Positions 10,216-22,204 of a DNA stretch of 64,000 nucleotides are shown here, piece by piece; positions within the stretch are counted from its first letter, which is position 1; each line of letters begins with the position of its first letter. Both the position numbers and the translations under genes were made by a program. Where the stretch lies: contig CP136892.1 of NCBI GenBank assembly GCA_034359265.1, positions 88,466,001-88,530,000 of the forward strand, read 5' to 3'. This DNA is from Canna indica (lineage: Eukaryota > Streptophyta > Magnoliopsida > Zingiberales > Cannaceae). Below the pieces are notes generated by a model, which saw only the letters and a list, made by a program, of their open reading frames with translations, had not been told where the DNA came from and made no database searches.

Positions 10216-13200
10216 ATCAAGCCGAGCCGTACCAAGCCAAACTCACATCAAGTTTGGCTAGGCTTGGCTATCCAAGCCGAGACTGGCCTAGCCAAGCCAA
10301 TCCATGCTTGCAAAAAATCTAACAGAAATGAAAACGGAATTCAATTGAGTTCGAAGAAAATTCTACGCATGATGTGAGGTTGGCTAGGATAGGCTTGGCT
10401 TGACTTGGCTTGACACGGCTGGGCTTGGCTGGGCTTGGATAGGCTTGGCTTGACTTGGCTTGGCTTGGCTTGGCTTGGCTTATCAAGGCTCAACTTGGCT
10501 TGACTCGGTTCGGCTCTGCTAGGCTAGGCTCATGTCAGCTCAGTTTGGCTCGTCTAAGCCTGGATAAGCAGTTGGTTAGGTTATACGCTAACAGCTCGGC
10601 TTGGCTAGGCTCGACTAGACTCGGCTCGTCTTAGCTTGGCTGAACTGAGCTTGGCTCGGTTTGGCACACTTAACTCAGCTCGAACCGGCTCGGACTTGAT
10701 TAAGCTCAACTTCGCTCGTCTCGGCTCACATCAAGCCGAGCCGTGCCAAGCCTAGCTCACATCAAGCTTGGCTAGGCTTGGCTATCCAAGCCGAGACTAG
10801 CCTAGCCAAGCCAATCCATGCTTGCAAAAAATCTAACAGAAATGAAAACTGATTTCAATTGAGTTCGAAAAAATTCTACGCATGATGTGAGGTTGGCTAG
10901 GATAGCCTTGGCTTGACTTGGCCTGACACGGCTCGGCTTGGCTGAGCTTGGCTTGGCTTTAATAAGCTTGGCTTGACTTGGCTTGGCTTGGCTCGGCATG
11001 GTTTGGCTCGGCTTGGCTGGGCTTAGCAAGGCTCAACTTGGCTCGACTCGGATCGGCTCGGCTCGGCTCTGCTAAGCTAGGCTCAGGTCAGCTCAGTTTG
11101 ACTCGTCTCAGCTAGGATAAGATGTTGGTTAGGTTAGGGCGAACGACTCGATTTGGATAGGCTCGACTAGACTCGGCCCGTCTTAGCTTGGCTGAACTGA
11201 GCTTGGCTCGGTTTGACACACTTATCTCTGCTCGAACCGGCTCGGATTTGATTAAGCTCAACTTCACTCCTCTTGGCTCGGCTTAGCCTATCTATTTGTT
11301 AAGCTACGCCGAGTCATTCACGCATAACCGAGCCAACTGCCTATCCTAGCCGAGATGAGCAAAGCTGAAGTGACTTGAGCCTAGCCTTGCAGAGCCGAGC
11401 TGAGTCGAGCCTAGTTGAGCCTAGCGAATCCCAGCCAAGCCCAGCCAAGCCAAGCCAAGCCAAGTCAAGTCAAGTCAAGCCAAGCCAAGCTAAGCCAAGC
11501 ATAGCCAAGCCAAGCCAAGCCAAGCTGAGTCAAGCCCAGCCAAGCCAAGCTGAGCCAAGCCCAGCCAAGCCAAGCCGAGATGAGCCAAGCCGAGCCGTGC
11601 CAAGCCAAGCTCACATCAAGCTTGGCTAGGCTTGGCTATCCAAGCCGAGACTGGCCTAGCCAAGCCAATCCATGCTTGCAAAAAATCTGACAGAAATGAA
11701 AACGGAATTCAATTGAGTTCGAAAAAAATTCTACGCATGATGTGAGGTTGGCTAGGATAGGCTTGGCTTGACTTGGCTTAGCACGGCTCGGCTTGGCTGA
11801 GCTTGGTTGGGCTTGGCTTGGCATGGCTAGGCTTGGCTTGGCTTGGTTGAGCTTGGCTTAGATTGGCTAGGCTTGGTTGAGCTTGGCTTAGATTGGCTAG
11901 GCTTGGTTGAGCTTGGCTTAGCTTGGCTTGGCTCGGCTTGGTTGGGCTTAGCAAGGATCAACTTGGCTCGACTCGGCTCGGCTCGGCTCTGCTAGGCTAG
12001 GCTCAGGTCAGCTCAGTTTGGCTCGTCTCAGCTAGGATAAGCCGTTGGTTAGGTTAGGCGCGAACGGCTCGGCTTGGCTAGGCTCGACTAGACTCGGCCC
12101 GTCTTAGCTTGGCTCGGTTTGGCACACTTAGCTCAGCTCGAACCGGCTCGGACTTGATTAAGCTCAACTTCGCTCGTCTCGGCTCGGCTTAGCCTATCTA
12201 TTTGTTAAGCTACGCCGAGTCGTTCACGCCAAACCGAGCCAACTGCCTATCCTAGCCGAGATGAGCCAAGCTGAAGTAACTTGAGCCTAGCCATGCAGAG
12301 CCGAGCCAAGCCGAGTCGAGCCTAGTTGAGCCTAGCGAAGCCCAGCCAAGCCCAGCCAAGCCAAGCAGAGCCGAGCCGAGCCAAGCCAAGACAAGCCAAG
12401 CCAAGCCAAACCTAGAAAAGCCAAGCCAAGCCAAGCCAAGCCAAGCCAAGCCAAGCCAAGCCAAGCCAAGCCAAGCCAAGCCAAGCCAAGCCAAGCCAAG
12501 CCAAGCCAAGCCAAGCCAAGCCAAGCCAAGCCAAGCCAAGCCAAGCCAAGCTAAGCCAAGCCCAGCCAAGCCAAGCTGAGCCAAGCCCAGCCAAGCCAAT
12601 CCGAGATGTGCCAAGCCGAGTCGTGCCAAGCCAACCTCACATCAAGCTTGGTTAGGCTTGGCTATCCAAGCCGAGACTGGCCTAGCCAAGCGAATCAATG
12701 CTTGCAAAAAATCTGAAAGAAATGAAAACGGAATTGAATTTAGTTCGAAAAAATTTCTACGCATGATGTGAGGTTGGCTAGGATAGGCTTGGCTTGACTT
12801 GGCTTGACACGGATCGGCTTGGCTCAGCTTTGCTGGGCTTGGCTCTGCTTGGCTAGGCTTGGCTTGGCTGAGCTTGGCTTGGCTTGACTTGGTTTGGCTT
12901 GGCTTGGCTTGGCTTGGCTTGGCTTAGCTTGGCTTGGCTTGGCTTGGCTTGGCTCGGATTGGCTGGGCTTAGCAAGGCTCAACTTGGCTCGACTCGGATC
13001 GGCTCTGCTCTGCTAGGCTAGGCTCAGATCAGCTCAGTTTGGCTCGTCTCAGCTAGGATAAGCAGTTGGTTAAGTTAGGCGCGAACGGCTCGGCTTGGCT
13101 AGGCTCGGTTAGACTCGGCCGGTCTTAGATTGGCTGAATTGAGCTTGGCTCGGTTTGGCACACTTAGCTCAGCTCGAACCGGCTCGGACTTGATTAAACT

Positions 13201-15200
13201 TAACTTCGCTCGTCTCGGCTCGGCTTAGCCTATCTATTTGTTAAGCTACGCCGAGTCGTTCACGCCTAACCGAGCCAACTGTCTATCCTAGCCGAGATGA
13301 GCAAAGCTGAAGTGACACGGCTCGGCTTGGCTCAGCTTGGCTTGACTTGGCTTGGCTTGGCTTGGCTTGTCTTGGCTTGGCTTAGCTTGGCTTGGCTTAG
13401 CTTGGCTTGGCTTAGCTTGGCTTAGCTTGGCTTGGCTTAGCTTGGCTTAGCTTGGCTTGGCTTAGCTTGGCTTAGCTTGGCTTGGCTTGGCTGGGCTTAG
13501 CAAGGCTGAACTTGGCTCGACTAGGCTCTGCTAGGCTAGGCTCAGGTCAGCTCAATTTGGCTCGTCTGAGCCGTGCCAAGCCAAGCTCACATCAAGCTTG
13601 GCTAGGCTTGGCTATCCATGCCGAGACTGGCCTAGCCAAGCCAATCCATGCTTGCAAAAAATCTGACAGAAATGAAAACGGAATTCAAGTGAGTTCGAAA
13701 AAAATTCTACGCATGATGTGAGGTTGGCTAGGATAGGCTTGGCTTGACTTGGCTTGACACGGCTCTGCTTGGCTCAGCTTGGCTGGGCTTGGCTAGGCTT
13801 GGATTGACTTGGCTTGGCTAGACTTGGCTTGGCTTGGCTTGGCTTGGCTTGGCTTGGCTGATCTTGGCTTGGCTTGGCTTGGCTTGGCTTGGTTAGGCTT
13901 GGCTTGGCTCGGCTTAGCAAGGCTCAACTTTGCTCGACTCGGCTCGGCTCTGCTACGCTAGGCTCAGGTCAGGTCAGTTTGGCTCGTCTCAGCCAGGATA
14001 ACCAGTTGGTTAGGTTAGGCGCGAACGGCTCGACTTGGCTAGGCTCGACTAGACTCGGCCCGTCATAGCTTGGCTGAACTGAGCTTGGCTCAGTTTGTCA
14101 CACTTAGCTCAGCTCGAACCGGCTCGGACTTGATTAAGCGCAACTTCGTTCGTCTCGGCTCAGCTTAGCCTATCTATTTGTTAAACTACGTTGAGTCGTT
14201 CACGCCTAACCGAGCCAACTGCCAATCCTAGACGAGATGAGCAAGCTGAAGTGACTTGAGCCTACCCTTGCAGAGCCGAGCCGAGTCGAGCCTAGTTGAG
14301 CCTAGCGAAGCCCAGCCAAGCCCAGCCAAGCCAAGCCAAGCCCAGCCAAGCCAAGCCAAGCCAGGCTTGGCCAAGCCCAGCCAAGCCAAGCCGAGATGAG
14401 CCAAGCCGAGCCGTGCCAAGCCAAGCTCACACGAAGGTTGGCTCGGACTTGATTATGGTCAACTTCGCTCGTCTCGGCTCGGCTTAGCCTATCTATTTGT
14501 TAAGCTACGCCGAGTCGTTCATGCCTAACCAAGCCAACTGCCTATCCTAGCCGAGATGAGCAAAACTGAAGTGACTTGAGCCTTGCCTTGCAGAGTCGAG
14601 CCGAGTCAAGCCTAGCGAAGCCCAGCCAAGCCAAGCCAAGCCAACCTGAGCCAAGCCCAGACTAGCCAAGCCGAGATGAGCCAAGCCGAGCTGTGCCAAG
14701 CCAAGCTCACATGAAGCTTGGCTAGGCTTGGCTATCCAAGTGGAGACTGGCCTAGCCAAGCCAATCCATGCTTGCAAAAAATCTGATAGAAATGAAAACG
14801 CAATTCTATTGAGTTCGAAAAAAATTCTACGCATGATGTGAGGTTGGCTAGGATAGGCTTGGCTTGACACGGCTCGTCTTGGCTCAGCTTGGCTGGGCTT
14901 GGCTTGGCTTGGCTTGGCTTGACTCAGTTTGGCTGGGCTTAGAAAGGCTCAACTTGGTTCGACTCGGCTCGGCTCGGCTCGGCTCTGCTAGGCTAGGCTC
15001 ATGTCAGGTCAGTTTGGCTCGTCTCAGCTAGGATAAGCAGTTGGTTAGGTTAGGCTCGAACGGCTCGGCTTGGCTAGGCTCGACTAGACTCAGCCCGTCT
15101 TAGCTTGGCTGAACTAAGCTTGGCTCGGTTTGGCACACTTAGGTCAGCTCGAATCGGCTCGGACTTGATTAAGCTCAACTTCGCTCATCTCGGCTCGGCT
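10216..15200. repeat. Higher-order array unit, copy 2 (about 5.0 kb)
   Basis: This is the second copy of the 4.9-kb unit. Corresponding positions differ by about 4.81-4.90 kb because pentamer tract lengths vary. For example, a near-pure tract of about 130 bp at 12418-12552 is much shorter in copy 1. A modules lie at 10242-10378, 10756-10891, 11610-11746, 12636-12772, 13586-13722 and 14706-14842, all -, plus a stub near 14426. Forward C cores lie near 11290, 12197, 13232, 14170 and 14491. No gene is visible. Confidence 0.85.
12418..12552. repeat. Near-pure GCCAA tract
   Basis: About 26 uninterrupted pentamers lie here. The same place in higher-order copy 1 (about 7600-7650) has only about eight. 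This shows that tract length changed after the 4.9-kb duplication. Confidence 0.88.
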
Positions 15201-17330
15201 TAGCCTTTCTATTTGTTAAGCAACGCTGAGTCGTTCATGCCTAACCGAGCCAACTACCTATCCTAGCCGATATGAGCAAAGCTGAAGTGACTTGTGCCTA
15301 GCCTTGCAGAGTCGAGCGGAGTCGAGCCGAGTCGAGCCTATTTGCGCCTAGCCAAGCCTAGCCAAGCCAAGCCAAGCCAAGCAAAGCAAAGCCAAGCCAA
15401 TCCAAGCTAAGCCAAGCCCAGCCAAATCCAACCAAGCTAATCCGAGATGAGCCAAGCCGAGCCGTGCCAAGCCAAGCTCACATCAAACTTGGCTAGGCTT
15501 GGCTATCCAAGCCGAGACTGGCCTAGCCAAGCCAATCCATGCTTACAAAAAATCTGAAAGAAATGGAAACGGAATTCAATTGAGTTCGAAAAAAATTCTA
15601 CGCATGATGTGAGATTGGCATGGATAGGCTTGGCTTGACTTGGCTTGACCCGGCTCGGCTTGGCTCATCTTTGCTGGGCTTGGCTTGGCTTGGCTAGGCT
15701 TGACTTGACTTGGCTTGGCTTAGCTTGGCTTGGCTTGGCTAGGCTTGGCTTGGCTAGGCTAGGCTTGGCTTGGGTTGACTTGGCTTGGCTTGGCTTGGCT
15801 TGGTTTGGCTGAGCTTCGTTTGGCTTGGCTTGGCTTGGCTTTGCTTGGCTTGGCTCGGATTGGCTGTGCTTTGCAAGGCTCACATCAAACTTGGCTAGGC
15901 TTGGCTATCCAAGCCGAGACTGGCCTAGCCAAGCCAATCCATGCTTGCAAAAAATCTGACAGAAATGAAAATGGAATTCAATTGAGTTCGAAAAAAATTC
16001 TACGCATGATGTGAGATTGGCTAGGATAGGCTTGGCTTGACTTGGCTTGACTTGGCTTGACCCGGCTCGGCTTGGCTCAGCTTGGCTGGGCTTGGCTTGG
16101 CTAGGCTAGGCTTGGGTTGACTTGGCTTGGGTTGACTTGGCTTGGGTTGGCTTGGCTTGGCTTGGCTGAGCTTGGTTTGGCTTGGCTTGGCTTGGCTTTG
16201 CTTGGCTTGGCTCGGATTGGCTGTGCTTTGCAAGGCTCACATCAAACTTGGCTAGGCTTGGCTATCCAAGCCGAGACTGGCCTAGCCAAGCCAATCCATG
16301 CTTGCAAAAAATCTGACAGAAATGAAAACGGAATTCAATTGAGTTCGAAAAAAATTCTACGCATGATGTGAGATTGGCTAGGATAGGCTTGGCTTGACTT
16401 GGCTTGACCCGGCTCGGCTTGGCTGAGCTTGGCTGGGCTTGGCTTGGCTAGGCTAGGCTTGGCTTGACTTGGCTTGGGTTGACTTGGCTTGGGTTGGCTT
16501 GGCTGAGCTTGGCTTGGCTTGGCTTGGCTTGGCTCGGATTGGCTGTGCTTTGAAAGGCTCAACTTGGCTCGACTCGGCTCGGCTCTGCTAGACTAGGATC
16601 AAGTCAGCTCAGTTTGGCTCGTCTCAGCTAGGATAAGCAGTTGGTTAGGTTAGGCGCGAACGGCTCGGCTTGGCTAGGCTCGACTAGACTCGGCCCGTCT
16701 TAGCTTGGCTTAACTGGGCTTGGCTAGGTTTGACACACTTAGCTCAGCTCGAATCGGCTCGGACTTGATTAAGCTCAACTTCGCTCGTCTCGGCTCGGAT
16801 TAGTCTATCTATTTGTTAAGCTCAGCCAAGCCAACCCAAGCCAAGTCAACCCAAGCCAAGTCAAGCCAAGCCTAGCCTAGCCAAACCAAGCCCAGCCAAG
16901 CTGAGCCAAGCCGAGCCGGGTCAAGCCAAGTCAAGCCAAGCCTATCCTAGCCAATCTCACATCATGCGTAGAATTATTTTCGAACTCAATTGAATTCCGT
17001 TTTCATTTCTGTCAGATTTTTTGCAAGCATGGATTGGCTTGGCTAGGCCAGTCTCGGCTTGGATAGCCAAGCCTAGCCAACTTTGATGTGAGCTTGGCTT
17101 GGCACGGCTCGGCTTGGCTCATCTCGGATTAGCTTGGCTGGATTTGGCTGGGCTTGGCTCAGCTTGGCTTGGCTCGGCTTGGCTGGGCTTGGCTTAGCTT
17201 GGATTGGCTTGGCTTTGCTTTGCTTGGCTTGGCTCGGTTTGGCTCGGCTTGGCTTGGCTTGGCTAGGCTCAAATAGGCTCGACTCTGCTCGACTCTACAT
17301 GGCTAGGCACAAGTCACTTCAGCTTTGCTC
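15201..17330. repeat. Array with A-module triplication and local inversion axis
   Basis: Three A modules in - orientation (15477-15613, 15879-16015, 16236-16372) are spaced about 400 and 357 bp apart. No C module separates them, so a short A-plus-pentamer unit was amplified. A forward C module follows, with its core near 16807. A + oriented A module then lies at 16956-17092. Sequence at 16817-17092 is a near-perfect reverse complement of 16236-16512, giving an axis near 16664. The mirror continues to about 17330 against about 15270-15480. The array changes its dominant orientation here. Confidence 0.82.
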
Positions 17331-20300
17331 ATCAAACTTGGCTAGGCTCACTTCAGCACAAGTCACTTGGCTCGGCTCGGCTCGACTCTGCTCGACTCTG
17401 CAAGGCTAGGCACAAGTCACAAGGCAAGGCTTGGCTTTGCTCGACTCTGCTCGACTTGGCTTGACACGGCTGGGCTTGGGTCAGCTAGGCTGGGCTTGGC
17501 TTGGCTTAGCCTGGCTTGGCTTGGCTTGGCTTGGATTGGCTAGGCTCTGCTTGGCTGGGCTTAGCAAGGCTCAACTCGACTCGGCTAGGATAAGCAGTTG
17601 GTTCGGTTAGGCTCGACTAGACTCGGCTCGTCTTAGCTTGGCTGAACTGAGCTTGGCTCGGTTTGGCACACTTAGCTCAGCTCGAACTTGCTCGGACTCG
17701 ATTAAGCTCAACTTTGCTCGTCTCAGCTCGGCTTTGCCTATCTATTTGTTAAGCTATGCCGAGTCGTTCATGCCTAATTGATGCTTGGCTTAGCTAGGCC
17801 TGGCTCGGCTTGACTTGACTCGGCTTGGCTTGGCTTGGCTGGGCTTGGCTCGGCTCAGCTCGGCTCGACTCGGCTTGGCTTGGATTGGCTCATCTCAGCT
17901 CGGCTTGGCTGGGCTTGGCTTGGCTTGATTGGGCTTGGCTCGACTCGTCTCGGCTCTGCTTGGATTAGCTCGGCTTGGCTTGGCTCGGCTCGGCTTGGCT
18001 TGGCTTAGTTATGCTCAATTAGGCTCGGCTCGGCTCGGCACTGCAAGGCTAGGCTCAGGTCAATTCAGCATGGCTCATCTCGGTTGGGATAGGCAGTTGG
18101 CTTGGTTAGGCGTGAACGACTTGGCGTAGCTTAACAAATAGATACGCTAAGCCGAGTCGAGCTGAGCGAAGTTGAGCCTAACCGAGTCTGAGCCGATTCG
18201 AGTAGAGCTAAGTGTGCCAAACCGAGCCAAGCTCAGTTCAGCCAAGCCAAGCCCAGCCAAGCCAAGCCAAGCCAGGCCTAGCCAAGACCAGTCTTGCCAA
18301 GCCTAACCAAGCCAACCTCACATCATACATAGAATTTTTTTCGAACTCATTTGAACTCCGTTTTCAGTTCTATGAGATTCTTTGCTGGGCAAGCCTAGCC
18401 TATCCAAGCCCAGCCAAGACAAGCCAATCCAACCTCACATCAAGTTTGGCTGGGCTTGGCTGGGCTAAACTAGGCACGACTCGGCTCGTCTCGACTCGGC
18501 TCGGCTCGGCTCTACTAGGCTAGGCTCAGGTCACTTTAGCTTGGCACGTCTCTGCTATGATAGACAATTGGCTCGGTTAGGCGTGAACAACTCGGCGTAG
18601 CTTAACAAATATAGAGGCTAAGCCGAGCCGAGACGAGCGAAGTTGAGCTTAATCGAGTCCGAGCAGGTTCGAGCTGAGCTAAGTGTGCCAAACCGAGCCA
18701 AGCTCAGTTCAGCCAAGCTAAGACGAGCCGAGTCTAGTCGAGCCTAGCCAAGCCGAGCCATTAGGGACTAACCGAAACAACTGCTTATCCTAGTTGAGAC
18801 GAGCCAAACTGAGCTGACCTGAGCCTAGCCTAGCAGAGCCGAGCCGAGTCGAGCCAATTTGAGCCTTGCTAAGCCCAGCCCAGCCAAGCCAAGCCAAGCC
18901 AAGACAAGCCAAGACAAGCCAAGCCAAGCCAAGCCAAGCCAAGCCAAGCTAAGCCAAGCCAAGCCAAGCCAAGTCAAGCCAAGCCAAGCCAAGCCCAGCC
19001 AAGCCCAGCCAAGCCGAGCCGTGTCAAGCCAAGTCAAGCCAAGCCCAGCCAAGCCAAACCTATCCTAGCCAACCTCATATCATGCATAGAATTTTTTTCG
19101 AACTCATTTGAACTCTGTTTTTAGTTCTATCAGATTTTTTGCTAGCCCAGCCTATCCAAGCCCAGCCAAGCCAAGCCAAGCCAACCTCACATCAAACTTG
19201 ACTGGGCTAAACTACGACTCGGCTCAGCTCTGCTAGGCTAGGCTCAGGTCACTTTAGCTTGGCTCGTCTCTGCTACGATAGGCAGTTGGCTCGGTTAAGC
19301 GTGAACGACTCGGCGTAGCTTAACAGATAGATAGGCTAAGCCGAGCCGAGACGAGCGAAGTTGAGCTTAATCGAGTCCGAGCCGGTTTGAGTTGAGCTAA
19401 GTGCGCCAAACCAAGCCAAGCTCAGTTCAGTCTAGATAATACGAGCTGAGTCTAGTCGAGCATAGCCAAGTCGAGCCGTTCGCGCCTAACCGAACCAACT
19501 ACTTATCCTAGCTGAGACGATCGAAACTGAGCTGATCTGAGACTAGCCTAGCAGAGCCGAGCCGAGCCGAGTCGACCAAAGTTGAGCCTTGCTAAGCCAA
19601 GCCAAGCCAAGCCCAGCCCAGCCAAGCTGAGTCAAGCCGAGACGTGTCAAGCCAAGTCAAGTCAAGCCAAGCCTAGCCCAGCCAAGCTGAGTCAAGCCGA
19701 GATGTGTCAAGCCAAGTCAAGCCAAGCCCATCCAAGCCAAACCTATCCTAGCCAACCTCACATCATGCGTTGAATTTTTTTCGAACTCAATTGAACTCCG
19801 TTTTCAGTTCTGTCAAATTTTTTGCAAGCATGGCATGGCTTGGCTTGGCTAGTCTCGGCTTGGATAGCCAAGCCTAGCCAAGCTTGATGTGAGCTTTGCT
19901 TGGCACGGCTCGGCTCATCTCGGCTTGGCTTAGCTCGGCTCGGCTCGGCTTAGCTTCTCTTAATCGAGCTTGGCTTGGTTTGGCACACTTAGCTCTGCAC
20001 GAACCGGCATAGACTCGGTTAGGCTCATCTTGCTCGGCTTAGCCTATCTATTTGTTAAGCTACACCGAGTCGTTAACGCCTAACTGAGCCAACTGACTAT
20101 CCTAGCCGAGATGAGCCAAGCTGAAGTGACTTGAGCCTAACCTTGCAGAGCCGAGCCGAGTCGAACCTAGTTGAGCCTAGCGAAGCCCAGCCAAGCCAAG
20201 CCAAGCCGAGCCAAGCCAAGCCAAGCTGAGCCAAGCCGAGCCATGTCAAGCCAAGTCAAGCCAAGCCCAACCAAGCCAAACCTATCCTAGCTAACCTCAC

Positions 20301-21719
20301 ATCATGCGTAGAATTTTTTTCGAACTCAATTGAACTCTGTTTTTAATTTTGTCAGATTTTTTTGCAAGCAAGGCTTGGCTTGGCTAGGCTAGTCTCGACT
20401 TGGATAGCCAAGCATGATGTGAGCTTGGCTTGACTGGGCTTGGCTGGGCTTGGCTCAGCTTGGCTTGGCTTGGCTTGGCTTGGCTTGGCTCGGCTCGGCT
20501 CGGCTTGGCTTGGCAAGCTGAGCCGTGCCAAGCCAAGCCCAGCCAAGCCAATCCTAGCCAAACCAACCTCATATCATGCGTAGAATTTTTTTCGAACTCA
20601 TTTGAACTTCGTTTTCAGTTCTGTCAGATTCTTTGCAAGCATGGCTTGGCTTGTCTAGGCCTGGCTCAGCTTAACTATACTTGGGTGGGCTTGGCTAGGC
20701 TTGGCTAGGCTCGGCATGGCTGGGCTTAATTGGTTAGGCTCTGCTTGGCTTGGCTTGGCACGGCTCAGCTTGGCTCATTTCGGCTTGGCTAGGATTGTAT
20801 CGGCTAGACTTGGCTTGCCTTGGATTGCCTTGGCTTGGCTCAGCTTGGCTTGGCTGGGCTTGGCTCGGCTCAGCTTGGCCTGGCTTGGCTTGGCTGGGCT
20901 TCGCTCGGCTCGTCTTGGCTCGTCTTGGCTTCGCTTAGCTTGGCTGGGCTTCGTTAGGATCGACTCGGCTAGGCTCTGCAAGGCTAGGCTCGGGTCAATT
21001 CAGCTTGGCTCATTTCGGCTGGGATAGGCAATTGGCTCGGTTAGGTGTAAATGACTTGGCGTAGCTTAACAAATAGATATGCTAAGTGTGCCAAACCGAG
21101 CCAAGCTCAGTTCAGCCAAGCAAAGTCCAGCCAAGCCAAGCCAAGCCAAGCCCAGTCTAGACAAGCCTAACCAAGCCAACCTCACATCATGCATAGAATT
21201 TTTTTCGAACTCATTTGAACTCCATTTTGAGTTCTGTCTAATTCTTTGCTGGGCAAGCCTAGCCTATCAGAGCCCAGTAAAGCCTAGACAAGGCATGCCA
21301 AGCCAAGCCAATCTCACATCAAGCTTGGCTGGGCTAAACTAGGCTCGACTCGGCTCTGCTAGGCTAGGCTCAGGTCACTATAGCTTGTCTCATCTCTGCT
21401 ACGATAGGCAGTTGGCTCGGTTATGCGTGAACGACTCGGCGTAGCTTTACAAATAGATAGGCTAAGCCGAGCCGAGACGAGTGAAGTTGAGCTTAACCGA
21501 GTCCGAGCCGGTTCGAGCTAAGCTAAGTGTGCCAAACCGAGCCAAGCTCAGTTCAGCCAAGCTAAGTCGAGCCGAGTGTAGTCGAACCTAGCCAAGCCGA
21601 GCCGTTCACGCCTAACTGAACCAACTGCCTATCCTAGTTGAGACGAGCCAATCTGAGTTGACCTGAGCCTAGTCTAGCAGAGCCGAGCCAAGTTGAGCCT
21701 TGCTAAGCCCAGCCAAGCC
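17331..21719. repeat. Pentamer array, scrambled segment with A2 subfamily
   Basis: Module order is irregular. C cores are forward near 17740 and 20048, and reversed near 18133, 18607, 19323, 21069 and 21448. Standard + A modules lie at 19757-19892 and 20296-20422. A partial A copy starts at about 20568 and lacks its right edge. A variant subfamily (A2) lies at 18317-18438, 19074-19194 and 21181-21321. Its core reads TCATTTGAACT and TTCTTTGCTGGGCAAGCC, and it ends in a second CTCACATCA in direct orientation. CGGCT-type pentamer variants are more common here than elsewhere. No gene is visible. Confidence 0.85.
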
Positions 21720-22204
21720 TAGGGGCGGCAAAAATAGGCACGGCACGAGCACGGCACGATAACTGCGGGCCGGGCCGAAAAAATTGGCCCGATAAGCTTA
21801 TCGGGCTGGCCCGGCCCGGCCCGATAACATTGCGGGCCGACGCGGGCCGGCTCTTATCGGGCCGGGCCGGCCCGTTTGGCCCGCTAAACATATATTAAAA
21901 AAAATTAAGTCTAGATTAGGGCTTGTTTAGTACTTTAAAATTGAAGGTGAAGTTAATCTATGGAGTTTTTCATGTGAAATGTCATATTTGATGCTTATTT
22001 AGTCTCTTAAATATTTTAAATTATTTTTTAATAATTTTTTTAGAAATTTTTTAATAAATAAGAGGGCTCGCGGCCCGCGCCGGACGGCCCGCAAACTATT
22101 GCGGGCCGGGCCGGGCCGGGAATTTCCGGCCCACTGAGTTAGCGGGCCGGACCGGGCCGACACGCCACCTTATCGTGCCGGGCCGGCCCGTTTTGCCACC
22201 CCTA
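21720..22204. mobile_element. hAT-like non-autonomous element (MITE), GC-rich
   Basis: The element starts TAGGGGCGGCAAAA and ends TTTTGCCACCCCTA, so its terminal inverted repeats match at 13 of 14 positions. It is flanked on both sides by the 8-bp word GCCAAGCC (21712-21719 and 22205-22212), the target length used by hAT transposases. The host array is itself GCCAAG-rich, so the duplication alone is weak evidence. Inside, both ends are rich in GGGCCGGGCCGG/CCCGGCC inverted blocks around an AT-rich middle (about 21890-22065). There is no transposase frame. At 485 bp it must move in trans. From memory, TAGGGGTGGCAAA-type ends are common in plant hAT MITEs. Confidence 0.85.

Noticed and set aside
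21703..21891. Minus-strand frame rich in Gly, Pro and Arg
   Set aside because: It is read through the GGGCCGG-rich inverted end of the hAT-like MITE and is not a gene.
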